Positions 29,806 to 38,579 of a stretch of 64,000 nt of DNA are shown here, one piece after another. A program made the position numbers and the translations under genes. Below the pieces are notes generated by a model that saw only the letters and a program-made list of their open reading frames with translations, had not been told where the DNA came from and did no database searches. Position 1 is the first letter of the stretch. Each line of letters starts with the position of its first letter. The stretch is from Candidatus Binataceae bacterium (lineage in GTDB: Bacteria; Desulfobacterota; Binatia; Binatales; Binataceae), in contig DATJMX010000014.1 in assembly GCA_035508495.1 (NCBI GenBank), positions 1-64,000 of the forward strand, read 5' to 3'.

Positions 29806-30237
29806 ATGAAAATGAGTTATAAGGCGGCAAAGGGTAAGGCGACTCGCAAGGCGGCGCGCTCGGCCAAAGCAACCGTGCGCAAAGCCGGCACCGCGCAGAC
29901 CGTGGTCACGGTGACATTTCGTCACGTCGAACCGACCGACGCGATCCGCCTCTACGCCGAGCGCAAGCTGGCGCACGTCAGCAAGCTGCTCAAGCGGCCA
30001 TGCGAGGTCCACGTCATTCTCACCGTCGATAAGTATCGGCAACACGGCGAGGTGACGCTGAAATCCGGCCGCCTGTCGGTCACCGCCGAAGAGGAAACCA
30101 AGGACCTTTATTCGGTGATCGATTTGCTCACCGACAAGGTCAGCCGCCAATTGAAGAAGACCATCGGCAAACGCAACACGCGCCATACGCGCGCACTCTC
30201 CACCGGAGAGGTCGCGACGGCCGCCGAGGAGCAATAG
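29806..30237 (+). CDS. hpf: Ribosome hibernation promoting factor (HPF/YfiA, short type)
   Basis: HPF binds the 30S decoding centre and inactivates ribosomes in stationary phase. The conserved S30AE domain spans about residues 32-130 (TVTFRHVEPTDAIRLYAERKLAHVSK cut here to FRHVEPTDAI; VDKYRQHGEVTLKSG; TKDLYSVIDLLTDKV). The start at 29806 gives 143 residues, with a 30-residue Lys/Ala/Arg-rich extension (AAKGKATRKAARSAKATVRK) absent from E. coli HPF. No C-terminal dimerisation domain of the long type is present. It lies 20 nt after rpoN, as in many proteobacteria. Confidence 0.9.
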   Translation: MKMSYKAAKGKATRKAARSAKATVRKAGTAQTVVTVTFRHVEPTDAIRLYAERKLAHVSKLLKRPCEVHVILTVDKYRQHGEVTLKSGRLSVTAEEETKDLYSVIDLLTDKVSRQLKKTIGKRNTRHTRALSTGEVATAAEEQ

Positions 30238-30346
30238 AGCGCGCATTGCACGGCGCGAATGGCGCGGGCCAGTTTGCCTCAGCAAAACGCGATTCGTCGC
30301 TGGCAGCTACCTGCGTTAGTGCGTTACCATTGCGCGGGACTTTACG

Positions 30347-30808
30347 ATGAAGATTACTGACATCCTGAGCCGCGACCTGATCCTGCCCAATCTCGAAGCT
30401 TCCACCAAAGCCGAGGTGCTCCAGGAACTCGCAAAGGCGCTGGCATCAAAGCACCCTGAAATCCGGCTCGACGATTTGACCGCCGTGCTCGGCGAGCGCG
30501 AGCGTTTGGGCTCGACCGCAATTGGCGATGGCATCGCGATACCGCACGGCAAGCTGCGCGGCGTGACGCGCATCATCGGCGCTTTCGGCCGTCATCGCGA
30601 GGGCGTCGACTTCGAGTCACTCGACGGCAACCCTTCCCAGCTGTTCTTCGTGCTGGTGGCGCCCGAGGACTCCGCGAGCCTGCATCTGAAGGCGCTTGCT
30701 CGCGTCTCGCGGCTGCTCAAGGACAACGGCTTCCGCGACAAGCTGCTCAGCGCCGCGGCCGAAGACGATTTGTTCCGTCTCATCAAGGACGAAGACGCCA
30801 AGTACTAA
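30347..30808 (+). CDS. ptsN: Nitrogen-PTS EIIA component (PtsN)
   Basis: PtsN is the phosphoryl acceptor of the regulatory nitrogen phosphotransferase system; it controls potassium transport, metabolism and other partners rather than sugar uptake. The 153-residue EIIA domain carries the phosphorylated His67 in AIPHGKLRGV, preceded by GERERLGSTAIGDGIA, with LFFVLVAPEDSASLHLKAL downstream. HPr is encoded 6 kb away (36780); enzyme I is not in the window. rapZ follows after 30 nt. Confidence 0.95.
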   Translation: MKITDILSRDLILPNLEASTKAEVLQELAKALASKHPEIRLDDLTAVLGERERLGSTAIGDGIAIPHGKLRGVTRIIGAFGRHREGVDFESLDGNPSQLFFVLVAPEDSASLHLKALARVSRLLKDNGFRDKLLSAAAEDDLFRLIKDEDAKY

Positions 30809-30838
30809 GCTGCTGCCGATGCCGTCGGCGCAAGTTAG

Positions 30839-31729
30839 ATGAACTTGTCGGAGCCCAGCGCGCAATCGCAGACTCGCCTCGTAATCGTTACCGGCTTATC
30901 AGGGTCCGGGCGCGGCACGGCGATGCACGTGCTCGAGGATCTCGGCTTTTACTGCGTTGACAATCTGCCGGTCGCGCTCGCGCCAAGTGTCGTCGACCTC
31001 GCGGCACATGGTGATACGGAACTGAAGAAAATCGCGCTCGGAATCGACTCGCGCGAAAGATTATTCTTTCCCGAATGGCCGCGATTCTTCGCCGAGCTGG
31101 AGAAAGCCGGCATCCACCCCGAAGTAATTTTCCTCGACGCCTCCGACGAGGTGGTGGCGCGCCGCTACTCCGAGACTCGCCGGCCGCATCCGATGGCCGA
31201 AAGCGGCGAGACCGTCGCCGAAAGTATCCGGCGCGAGCGGCTCAAGCTGGCCGAGATTCGCGAGCGCGCCAACCGCGTAATCGATACCTCGACGCTCACC
31301 GTGCACGAGCTGCGCGAAGTCGTGACTGCGGCGGTGCTCGGTACCGCGACCGGCAACTCGATGACGATCTCGCTCCTCTCGTTCGGCTACAAATACGGGA
31401 TGCCGGTTGGGATGGACCTCGTGCTCGACGTGCGTTTCATCCCGAATCCGTTCTTCGTACCGGAGCTGCGCGCGCTCACCGGCGTTGACGACGCTGTGCG
31501 CGATTATGTGATGAAGCAGCCGGAGACCGGACGTTTTATCGAAGAGCTCTCAAGGATGCTCGACTTCCTGATCCCGCTCTACCGTCGCGAGGGTAAGAGC
31601 TATCTCACAATCGGCTTGGGATGCACTGGCGGACGGCATCGCTCGCCGGTGCTCGCCCACGAGATGGCCGAAAAGCTTCAGCGCGCCGGACTCGAAGTGA
31701 TCGTTCGCGACCACGACATCGCAAAGTGA
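30839..31729 (+). CDS. rapZ: RNase adapter protein RapZ (YvcJ/YhbJ family) with altered Walker A
   Basis: RapZ-family proteins bind nucleotides and, in enterobacteria, control glucosamine-6-phosphate synthase through sRNA decay. The 296-residue protein has the N-terminal P-loop-like domain and the C-terminal domain with DVRFIPNPFF and GLGCTGGRHRSPV, all typical. The Walker A, usually G-x-S-G-S-G-K-S, reads GLSGSGRGTA here: the nucleotide-binding Lys is Arg and the next Ser is Gly. The Walker B-like strand FLDAS and the YSETRRPHP motif remain. The altered loop suggests weak or lost ATP/GTP binding, which is inference. It ends the lpt-rpoN-pts block. Confidence 0.92.
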   Translation: MNLSEPSAQSQTRLVIVTGLSGSGRGTAMHVLEDLGFYCVDNLPVALAPSVVDLAAHGDTELKKIALGIDSRERLFFPEWPRFFAELEKAGIHPEVIFLDASDEVVARRYSETRRPHPMAESGETVAESIRRERLKLAEIRERANRVIDTSTLTVHELREVVTAAVLGTATGNSMTISLLSFGYKYGMPVGMDLVLDVRFIPNPFFVPELRALTGVDDAVRDYVMKQPETGRFIEELSRMLDFLIPLYRREGKSYLTIGLGCTGGRHRSPVLAHEMAEKLQRAGLEVIVRDHDIAK

Positions 31730-31739
31730 CGCGCGTCGA

Positions 31740-32522
31740 TCAGGTCATGATACTGCCGCAATCGACATTGAGCGTCTGACCCGTCATTCCATCGGCGAGC
31801 GGCGATACGAGGAAGAGCGCGACGCGCGCGACTTCGTCCTCGGTCGCCATCCGTTGCAGCGCGGTGGTCGAGAGAAATCCAGCGCGCACCTGCTCGTAGG
31901 GTTGCTTGAGCGCGTCGGCGCGGGCACGCATCACGCGCTCGATACGTTCGCCTTCGATCGCGCCCGGGCAGATGCAGTTGCATCGGATGCCGCGCGCGCC
32001 CCATTCAGCCGCGACCGTTTGCGTAAGCCCGATCATCGCCCACTTCGCCGCCGCATACGGCGAGCGCATCGGATAGCCGCGCCGTCCCGCGCCCGAAGAG
32101 ATATTGAGAATATTGCCGCCGCGCTGCTTGTCCATCACGGGCAGCACGGCGCGCGTCGCGAGCCACGTGCCGGTGAGGTCGATATCGATCGTCTCCTGCC
32201 ACTCCGCCAGCGACATTTCCGTGATGCGCTTGGTCGGGCCGGAGATGCCGGCATTGTTGACCAGGATGTCGATGCGACCGAACGCTTTGACGGTTTCGTC
32301 GGCCATCTTCTGGCAGTCGGCTTCCTTGGAAACGTCGCACGCGACCCAAATCGCCTTGCCACCGGCCTTCTCGACCTCGGCCGCCGTCTCCTTCATCTTA
32401 TCGACGGAGCGCGCGGCGAGGACGACGCTCGCGCCCGCCTTGCCGTAGATGAGCGCGATCTGCTTGCCGATTCCGTAGCCACCGCCAGTAATAATCGCGA
32501 TTTTGTTCGCCAGTTCGTTCAT
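31740..32522 (-). CDS. Short-chain dehydrogenase/reductase (SDR), classical type
   Basis: A 260-residue NAD(P)-dependent oxidoreductase of the classical SDR family. Visible motifs: TGGGYGIGK (cofactor-binding TGxxxGxG), NNAG (LVNNAGISG), the catalytic Ser in NISSGAG, the YAAAK Tyr-Lys pair, and ICPGAIEGERI. The ATG at 32522 is chosen because AGAGGA sits 6 nt upstream; an ATG two codons earlier lacks spacing. The substrate is unknown. It converges on rapZ (10 nt gap) and diverges from the VTT gene. Confidence 0.88.
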   Translation of the reverse strand: MNELANKIAIITGGGYGIGKQIALIYGKAGASVVLAARSVDKMKETAAEVEKAGGKAIWVACDVSKEADCQKMADETVKAFGRIDILVNNAGISGPTKRITEMSLAEWQETIDIDLTGTWLATRAVLPVMDKQRGGNILNISSGAGRRGYPMRSPYAAAKWAMIGLTQTVAAEWGARGIRCNCICPGAIEGERIERVMRARADALKQPYEQVRAGFLSTTALQRMATEDEVARVALFLVSPLADGMTGQTLNVDCGSIMT

Positions 32523-32639
32523 GTCCATTCCTCTTGAGCCCGGATAACTGCCGACTGTAGTGCCATCGATGCGCGCCGACAATCGCTGACGGTGAGCTTG
32601 TCTCAATCTATCAAGCGCACCTATCATGATTCGTTCTAA

Positions 32640-33344
32640 ATGGCCGCCGTAACTCCCATCGGTAAACCCAGGCGCGCGCCCAAGCGCGGCAACTCGCCCG
32701 TCGTCAATTACATCAAGATTGCGATCATCGTGGTTTTGGTCGGCGGCTCGATTTGGCTGCTGATGAAGCATGCCGAATGGTTCGAGAATCCGGCGCTGGT
32801 CAAAACCGAGGTCGTGCAGTGGGGCGCATGGGGCCCGCTGGTATACATGCTGCTCTACGCCGTCGGGCCGTCGTTCCTCGTGCCTGGAGCAGTGATGACG
32901 ATCGCCGGCGGGCTCGCTTTCGGCACGACCTGGGGCTCGGTGTACTCGCTGATCGGCGCCGATGTGGGCGCGATCGTCGCGTTCGGCGCGGGGCGATTCC
33001 TCGGCAGATCGTTCGTCCAGAGCATCGTGGGCGAGCGCTTCGAGTCGATGCTCAAGCGAATCGCGCGCAACGGCTTTCCCATTATCCTCTACCTGCGCAT
33101 GGTGCCGGTGATTCCATATAATGCGCTGAACCTGCTCGCGGGCGCGTCGCCGATCACATTCCATGACTATTTCTGGGCCAGCATGATCGGCATGATCCCG
33201 GGCACGATCCTGTTCGCCTTCCTCGGCGACGCGCTGTGGCATCCGATGTCGCCGAAGTTCTTCCTCGCCCTGCTCCTGATCGCTTTCTCCGTAGGCTGCG
33301 GCGAACTCTACCGCCGTTACTCAAAGGTCAAGCTGGACGGCTGA
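32640..33344 (+). CDS. VTT-domain (TVP38/TMEM64, DedA-related) membrane protein
   Basis: A 234-residue integral membrane protein with about five to six hydrophobic segments. The VTT family signature is present: GPSFLVPGAVMTIAGGLAFG, then the amphipathic LRMVPVIPYNALNLLAGAS motif with its conserved Arg and Pro-x-Pro-type residues, and GMIPGTILFAFLG. Members are linked to lipid or undecaprenyl-phosphate flipping or to membrane homeostasis; the precise role is not assignable. A basic, Pro-rich cytoplasmic tail (residues 1-20) precedes helix 1. Confidence 0.82.
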   Translation: MAAVTPIGKPRRAPKRGNSPVVNYIKIAIIVVLVGGSIWLLMKHAEWFENPALVKTEVVQWGAWGPLVYMLLYAVGPSFLVPGAVMTIAGGLAFGTTWGSVYSLIGADVGAIVAFGAGRFLGRSFVQSIVGERFESMLKRIARNGFPIILYLRMVPVIPYNALNLLAGASPITFHDYFWASMIGMIPGTILFAFLGDALWHPMSPKFFLALLLIAFSVGCGELYRRYSKVKLDG

Positions 33345-33394
33345 GCGTGGATACGGCTGTCATTCAATTCTTATCCAGTGCCGCTTTTGGTTCC

Positions 33395-33421
33395 GTCATC
33401 CGAGCAACGTCGAGGGATGAC
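33395..33421. repeat. GTCATCC...GGATGAC inverted repeat
   Basis: GTCATCC and GGATGAC flank the spacer GAGCAACGTCGAG-like sequence. It resembles the dispersed GTCATCCCGAGC-type element found between genes in many bacteria. The roughly 300-base gap between the VTT gene and ahcY holds this repeat and the terminator at 33586; the small open frames here do not look coding. Confidence 0.45.
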
Positions 33422-33585
33422 GCTCCTTTTCTTTTCATTGATTGAAAAAGCAGTGGTGCGCGCGTATCTGCCGCCATTGAACCGGCGCGCTGCGTGCCTT
33501 CGATGTTGTGACAAAGCTGGCGCGGCGAAAACTCAGCGCAATCAATGGCGGGCAGGGACACCCAACCTACTATATTTTTCAGAAA

Positions 33586-33618
33586 AACCGCGGCGCGATC
33601 GTGGATCGTGCCGCGGTT
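33586..33618 (-). terminator. Strong hairpin terminator downstream of ahcY
   Basis: A 15-bp stem AACCGCGGCGCGATC / GATCGTGCCGCGGTT (one G-U pair) with a GTG loop. Read on the minus strand it is followed by TTTTTCT, giving a classical intrinsic terminator 24 nt after ahcY. It may also stop transcripts from the VTT gene on the other strand. Confidence 0.85.
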
Positions 33619-33642
33619 TCTGATCACGCTTTCAAAATTTAA

Positions 33643-34959
33643 TCAGGTGCCGGATTCCCAGCTTGTCAGGTAATGCTTCTGATCGGCGGTCAGGGTGTCG
33701 ATCTTGATGCCCATCGCGGCGAGCTTTACTTCGGCGACGTCTTCTTCAATCGAGATCGGAACTTCGTGCACCTTCACCTGGAGCTGCTCTTCCTTGGCGA
33801 CCCACTCCGAGGCGAGTGCTTGTGTCGCGAAGCTCATATCCATCACCTGCGCGGGATGGCCCTCGGCGCAGGCGAGATTGACGAGCCGCCCCTGGCCGAG
33901 CAGATAAATTGTGCGGCCGTTATTCAGATAGTACGCGTCAACGTGGCGCGTCACGTCGCGATCGATCTTCTTGGCGGTGTCATTGAGATAAGAGACGTCG
34001 ATCTCGACATCGAAGTGGCCCGAGTTCGCGAGGAAGGCGCCGTCTTTCATGAGCGAGAAATGCTGCGAGGCGATGACGTGCTTGTCGCCCGTGGCGGTGA
34101 CGAACACGTCACCGATCTTCGCCGCTTCAGCCATCTTCATCACGCGAAAGCCGTCCATCGCGGCTTCGAGCGCACGAACCGGATCGACCTCGGTAACGAT
34201 AACGTCGGCACCAAGGCCACGCGCACGCAGCGCGATTCCACGCCCGCACCATCCGTAGCCACCCACGACCATCACCGAGCCTGCGATCAGCACGCCCGTC
34301 GCGCGGATAATTCCGTCAAGCGTCGATTGGCCCGTGCCGTAGCGATTGTCGAACAGATGCTTGGTCTGTGCGTCATTGACCGCGACGACGGGAATCTTGA
34401 GCGCACGATCCTTTTCCATCGCTCGCAGCCGGATAACGCCGGTGGTCGTTTCCTCCATGCTGGCGCGGACTTCCTCAGCGCGGTCCTTGTACTCGGTATG
34501 CAACAGGCTGACGAGATCGGCGCCGTCGTCCATCGTGATCGTCGGTCGGCGCTCGAGCACGGCGCGCAGATGGCTGTAGTAGGTGTCGCGATTCTCATCG
34601 TGGATCGCATAAACCGGGATGTCGTAATTCTTGACCAGCGCGGCGGCGACGTCGTCCTGCGTCGAGAGCGGATTCGAGGCGCACGCGAATACGTCGGCGC
34701 CTCCGGCCTTTAGCGCGCGCAGCAGGTTCGCGGTCTCGCAGGTGATATGAAGGCAGGCGCCCAGGCGCTCGCCCTTGAGCGGCTGCTCGCGGCTGAAGCG
34801 CTCGCGGATTCGCCGCAGCACCGGCATCTGGCGATCGGCCCATTCGATTCGCTTGTGACCGGCGGTCGCGAGTCCCAGGTCGTGAACGTCGTATTCTGGA
34901 AGATTCGGAATCGCGCGCGCCTTGGGCGCGGCCTTGCGCTTGGACGCAGTGGTCGCCAT
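33643..34959 (-). CDS. ahcY: S-adenosyl-L-homocysteine hydrolase (adenosylhomocysteinase)
   Basis: AhcY splits S-adenosylhomocysteine to adenosine and homocysteine, removing the product inhibitor of methyltransferases. The 438-residue protein shows [39 protein letters not shown], the NAD-binding GGYGWCGRG, and NSGHFDVEI. It is the short form without the roughly 40-residue insert, and the end (YLTSWESGT) lacks the C-terminal Lys/Tyr extension of the eukaryote-like enzymes, as in Thermotoga and archaeal forms. It follows metK by 50 nt in the same direction, forming a methyl-cycle operon. Confidence 0.95.
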   Translation of the reverse strand: MATTASKRKAAPKARAIPNLPEYDVHDLGLATAGHKRIEWADRQMPVLRRIRERFSREQPLKGERLGACLHITCETANLLRALKAGGADVFACASNPLSTQDDVAAALVKNYDIPVYAIHDENRDTYYSHLRAVLERRPTITMDDGADLVSLLHTEYKDRAEEVRASMEETTTGVIRLRAMEKDRALKIPVVAVNDAQTKHLFDNRYGTGQSTLDGIIRATGVLIAGSVMVVGGYGWCGRGIALRARGLGADVIVTEVDPVRALEAAMDGFRVMKMAEAAKIGDVFVTATGDKHVIASQHFSLMKDGAFLANSGHFDVEIDVSYLNDTAKKIDRDVTRHVDAYYLNNGRTIYLLGQGRLVNLACAEGHPAQVMDMSFATQALASEWVAKEEQLQVKVHEVPISIEEDVAEVKLAAMGIKIDTLTADQKHYLTSWESGT

Positions 34960-35009
34960 CGGATTTTTTACTCCGGGAAGATTACGGGTTGAGAGCGCGG
35001 GCGCCGCTT

Positions 35010-36194
35010 CTAGCGCCCGTTAACGCCAAACGCGTTGCGCAGCTGCTCGGCCATGTTGGTCTGCTCCCACGGGAACAGCCCGTTGACGGGATTGCGCCCG
35101 AAATGGCCGTAGGCCGCGGTCGCCTGGTAAATCGGGCGCTTGAGCTGGAGCGTCTTAATGATTCCCGCGGGGCGGAAGTCGAAAAGCTCGCGCAGCGCCG
35201 ATGACAATTTGTTATCAGGCACGGTTCCGGTATCGAAAGTGTCGATCAAAATCGAAACCGGCTCCGCGACACCGATCGCATACGCGACCTGGATCTCGCA
35301 CTTCTTGGCAAGGCCGGCCGCGACGACATTCTTCGCGACGTGGCGCGCCATGTAGCAGGCCGAGCGATCGACCTTGCTTGGATCCTTGCCTGAGAACGCG
35401 CCGCCACCGTGCCTGCCGTAGCCGCCGTAAGTATCGACGATAATCTTGCGCCCGGTAAGGCCGCAATCGCCGTGTGGCCCGCCGATAACGAAGCTGCCGG
35501 TGGGATTAACGTGGAACACCGTGGACTTCGTGAGGTACTGCGCGGGAATGGTTTTCTTGATCAGCTCCTCGACCATCGTCTCTTTGATCTCGGAGTGCTT
35601 CACGTCGGGATGATGCTGCGTCGAGATGACGACGGCGGTCACTTCGACCGGCTTGCCGTCGACATAACGGACAGTCACCTGGCTCTTGGCATCGGGCCGC
35701 AGCCATTTGATCGCGCCCGACTTACGCAGCTTGGCCGCATTTTCCATCAGCCGATGCGCCATCGCGATCGGCAGCGGCATCAGCTCGGCCGTCTCGTCGC
35801 AGGCAAAGCCGAACATCAGGCCCTGGTCGCCCGCGCCCTGCTCGGCATGAAGTCCCTGGCCTTCGGTCACGCCCTGCGAGATATCGGCCGACTGCGGCTC
35901 GATCGCCATCAGCACCGCGCACATATTGCCGTCGAAGCCGACCTCGCCCGAGTTGTAGCCGATATCGAGCGCGACTCTGCGCGCGATACTTACGTAGTCA
36001 GGTTTGGCCTTGCTCGTAATCTCGCCGGCCAGCACGATAAGCCCAGTCTTGGCGAGCGATTCGAGTGCAACGCGCGAGTTCGGATCCTCGGCGATAAGCG
36101 CATCGAGCACGGCGTCCGAGATCTGATCGCACATCTTGTCGGGATGGCCCTCTGAGACGGACTCGGACGTGAAAAGGAAATCTTTAAGCGGCAT
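35010..36194 (-). CDS. metK: S-adenosylmethionine synthetase
   Basis: MetK makes S-adenosylmethionine from methionine and ATP. The 394-residue protein has the opening [22 protein letters not shown], the signature [26 protein letters not shown] and [19 protein letters not shown], all intact. GAGGAG precedes the start by about 8 nt on the minus strand. It heads the metK-ahcY operon. I checked the 213-nt leader for a SAM or SAH riboswitch core and saw none that I would defend. Confidence 0.97.
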   Translation of the reverse strand: MPLKDFLFTSESVSEGHPDKMCDQISDAVLDALIAEDPNSRVALESLAKTGLIVLAGEITSKAKPDYVSIARRVALDIGYNSGEVGFDGNMCAVLMAIEPQSADISQGVTEGQGLHAEQGAGDQGLMFGFACDETAELMPLPIAMAHRLMENAAKLRKSGAIKWLRPDAKSQVTVRYVDGKPVEVTAVVISTQHHPDVKHSEIKETMVEELIKKTIPAQYLTKSTVFHVNPTGSFVIGGPHGDCGLTGRKIIVDTYGGYGRHGGGAFSGKDPSKVDRSACYMARHVAKNVVAAGLAKKCEIQVAYAIGVAEPVSILIDTFDTGTVPDNKLSSALRELFDFRPAGIIKTLQLKRPIYQATAAYGHFGRNPVNGLFPWEQTNMAEQLRNAFGVNGR

Positions 36195-36407
36195 TCGCGA
36201 AAACTCCTCGGTTCGGGAAGCGATGGTAGCAGTTCTCAGTCGCGACGCGATGGCGGAAGCGGATATCTGCGGTCGCTAGTCTTCAATTATCCTGAGTCGC
36301 CGAATGACGCCCAGCGGAATCGGCCAAAATCTGTTGAGGCGCAGGCGCTTTTTTGGATTAGGAACGGTATAACTGACAGGTCCTGCCGAATCAAGATTAA
36401 GCTGCGA

Positions 36408-36767
36408 GTGATGACGATCAAAGGCTATCTGATTGTATTCGCAGTCGTATTGCTGTTGCGACTGATCCTACCCCAAACGACCCTGAAACTGCTCTGGGCG
36501 CCGTTTAAGTTGCTTACCAGATTCAATCTCAATGCGATGGACATATTGGTGGGCGCTTTGGTGGCCGTCGTAGTTACGATGTCCGCTAGCCTCGTTGGAG
36601 GTCTATTTGTCGTTGCGCTGGTGCAGCTAGGTCTGACGTGGGTATTTAAACGTGGGCTCGAAACCGTCGCGTGCCTTTCGCTGGCTATCGGCTACGGCGC
36701 GTTTGGCTGGTACCTGGTACGAACCTCGCGCGCGAGAGCCCTCGAGCATTCGACCCAAGGCAGTTGA
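36408..36767 (+). CDS. Small membrane protein of unknown function
   Basis: A 119-residue protein (GTG 36408 or ATG 36411) with three or four hydrophobic stretches: GYLIVFAVVLLLRLILP, MDILVGALVAVVVTMSASLVGG cut here to its first part, and ACLSLAIGYGAFGWYLV. Base composition is a little less GC-biased at third positions than its neighbours. It diverges from metK and converges on ptsH with a 12-nt gap. I recognise no family; it could be a lineage-specific protein or, less likely, a chance frame. Confidence 0.5.
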   Translation: MMTIKGYLIVFAVVLLLRLILPQTTLKLLWAPFKLLTRFNLNAMDILVGALVAVVVTMSASLVGGLFVVALVQLGLTWVFKRGLETVACLSLAIGYGAFGWYLVRTSRARALEHSTQGS

Positions 36768-36779
36768 ATCTGAAGAGTA

Positions 36780-37052
36780 TCAATCCTCGCCGAATTTGTC
36801 GTCGAAGAGCTTCTTTATCGCCTTCATCGCATCGGCCGCGTCCTCGCCCTCGACGCGAAGCTTGAGCTTGGCGCCCTGGGCCGCGCCGAGCATCATCAGG
36901 CCCGTGATGCTCTTGGCACTGACCTCGTTCTTGCCCTTGACGATCACGACTTGGGATTTGAACTTCGCGACGGTCTGGGCCAGCGTGCTGGCTGCGCGCA
37001 AATGAAGCCCCAGACGATTTTTAACCTCCACCGACGCCTCCACCGCATTCAC
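36780..37052 (-). CDS. ptsH: Phosphocarrier protein HPr (NPr-type)
   Basis: HPr passes phosphoryl groups from enzyme I to EIIA proteins. The 90-residue protein has the phosphorylated His17 in RLGLHLRAAS (the usual Pro after Arg-Ala is replaced), and Ser48 in KSITGLMMLGAA, the position of HPr kinase regulation in other bacteria. With ptsN in the window and no sugar EII genes, a regulatory nitrogen-PTS role is likely. Enzyme I is absent here. It follows the DHH phosphoesterase gene by 43 nt. Confidence 0.93.
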   Translation of the reverse strand: MNAVEASVEVKNRLGLHLRAASTLAQTVAKFKSQVVIVKGKNEVSAKSITGLMMLGAAQGAKLKLRVEGEDAADAMKAIKKLFDDKFGED

Positions 37053-37095
37053 GCTTTATACGATAGAGGTATCGTATGTCCGGGTAAACGACGCG

Positions 37096-38136
37096 CTAGT
37101 TGCCGTTGCGGGCGAGGCGGACCTCTTCGGTCTCGGGTTCGCGGCGGATTTCGATCGGGAACAACTCGGTCAGGCGCTGCTCGATGAATGCATCGCGCGT
37201 CGAGCCCTGCGCGGCGCGCCACTTACGCAGCGGGATGACAGCTTTCGCCATGTTGCGATGGCCACCGGCGCTGCCGATATCGCCAAAAAGGTTTTTTACC
37301 GCGGCGCCCGCATTATTTCGTCCCACGCCATAATTACGCACGGAGATCACGAGATTCGGCCCCAGCTTGCCCGCGATCGCGACCCACTGCACGCCCTCGA
37401 ACTGCAGACAAAAATCCGCCATCTGGACGATCAGGTCGTCTCGCTCGACGCGTCCGAGGTTCAACACGATCAACCCGTCGCGAACTACCAGGCGCTTCAT
37501 CGCACGCGACAGGATCTGCGCGAAGCTGATTGGCAGCTCGGGCCGATCGATGAGCTTGAGCAGCGAATAGTTGGCAAGCGGGTAAAGATGGGTGAACGCC
37601 TGGATATCGTCTTCGGTCACGCGCCGCGACAGCAGCAGCGTGTCGCTGCGGATTCCGTAAAGCAGCGCGGTCGCGAGGCGTTCGCTGATTTTCTCGCCCG
37701 CCGTCATCATGTACTCGGTCATGATGGTGGCTGTCGCGCCGTACTTCGTGCGGACGTCCTCGAAGGGCGCGATCCCACTTTCGTAACCGGGATGATGATC
37801 GATCACGATATCGGCGCGCGGCAGCTTGCCGCCGAAGAACGGCGGCTGCACATCGACCATCGCGATCTTGTCGAAGGTCGCAAGCTCTTCGGTGCTGGCC
37901 GGCAGGATCTCGATTTCCAGCAGATGCACCATCGTGCGATTCTCGGGCCTGGTAACCGGCGTGAATGAAAACAGCGGCGTGGTCAGCTTGTTGCGGCCAA
38001 GGAGGCTGCGCAACGCCATCCCGCTCGACATCGCGTCGGGGTCGGGATCGTCCTGGAGCACGATCGCGACGCGATCGCCCTCGCCGACCATCGAGCGCAG
38101 GTCCTTAATCTTTTGCTTTGTTAAAACGGAATCCAT
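37096..38136 (-). CDS. DHH-family phosphoesterase (NrnA/RecJ-like)
   Basis: A 346-residue protein of the DHH/DHHA1 superfamily, which hydrolyses short oligonucleotides, pAp or cyclic dinucleotides in the cytoplasm. Metal-binding motifs: DPDPDAMSSGMAL (motif I), an Asp in AMVDVQPP, and VIDHHPG (the DHH motif). The substrate-binding DHHA1 domain contains GSAGGHRNMAKAV. The N-terminal third also has a long disulfide-free helical lead. Whether it is an NrnA-type nanoRNase or a signalling phosphodiesterase cannot be settled by sight. It diverges from the zinc-ribbon gene. Confidence 0.83.
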   Translation of the reverse strand: MDSVLTKQKIKDLRSMVGEGDRVAIVLQDDPDPDAMSSGMALRSLLGRNKLTTPLFSFTPVTRPENRTMVHLLEIEILPASTEELATFDKIAMVDVQPPFFGGKLPRADIVIDHHPGYESGIAPFEDVRTKYGATATIMTEYMMTAGEKISERLATALLYGIRSDTLLLSRRVTEDDIQAFTHLYPLANYSLLKLIDRPELPISFAQILSRAMKRLVVRDGLIVLNLGRVERDDLIVQMADFCLQFEGVQWVAIAGKLGPNLVISVRNYGVGRNNAGAAVKNLFGDIGSAGGHRNMAKAVIPLRKWRAAQGSTRDAFIEQRLTELFPIEIRREPETEEVRLARNGN

Positions 38137-38328
38137 TCAGACTAATTAAATCTCTCGCAGGTCTGCGAGGTCATTGCACTATGGTTTCTAATAAAGAGAC
38201 GCGTAGACGCAGCCACAAATTTGGGCTGGTGGAGGTTCTTTCGCGGGATCCGTGGAAGAGGCCATCGGAGAACCCGGAATACCATAGGCTCCGGAGTTGA
38301 AGCAAATCAGCTACAATAAGGCCGATTT

Positions 38329-38574
38329 ATGAGCACCACCGACGCCGAAAATACCAAGGTTATATGCCCGATTTGCCGCCGCCCCGCGGCCGAATGGTTT
38401 GTGAAGATCGCGATCGAGGATACAGCCGGCTTCCGCCAGGAGGCCTTTATCTGCGCCAACTGCGGGGTTAAGCTCAGACTCGCCTCCGAAAAAGCGCGCG
38501 ACCTCCAGATCGATCCGTGGATTCACGAAGCGTTCGCGCGAATACTTCGCGGTAAGGACGAAAAGGAAGAGTAG
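38329..38574 (+). CDS. Small zinc-ribbon protein
   Basis: An 81-residue protein with two CxxC pairs, CPICRRP and CANCGVK, spaced about 30 residues apart, forming a four-Cys zinc ribbon, and a charged helical tail (RILRGKDEKEE). It ends 5 nt before the class I lysyl-tRNA synthetase gene and is surely co-transcribed with it. No family name can be given; a nucleic-acid-binding or regulatory role is only a guess. Confidence 0.7.
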   Translation: MSTTDAENTKVICPICRRPAAEWFVKIAIEDTAGFRQEAFICANCGVKLRLASEKARDLQIDPWIHEAFARILRGKDEKEE

Positions 38575-38579
38575 CTCCG

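Noticed and set aside
33378..33623. 81-codon frame between the VTT gene and ahcY
   Set aside because: It runs through an inverted repeat and a terminator hairpin, so it is unlikely to be coding.
36195..36407. Possible SAM or SAH riboswitch ahead of metK
   Set aside because: I could not find the conserved core helices of these riboswitches; only a ribosome-binding site is clear.
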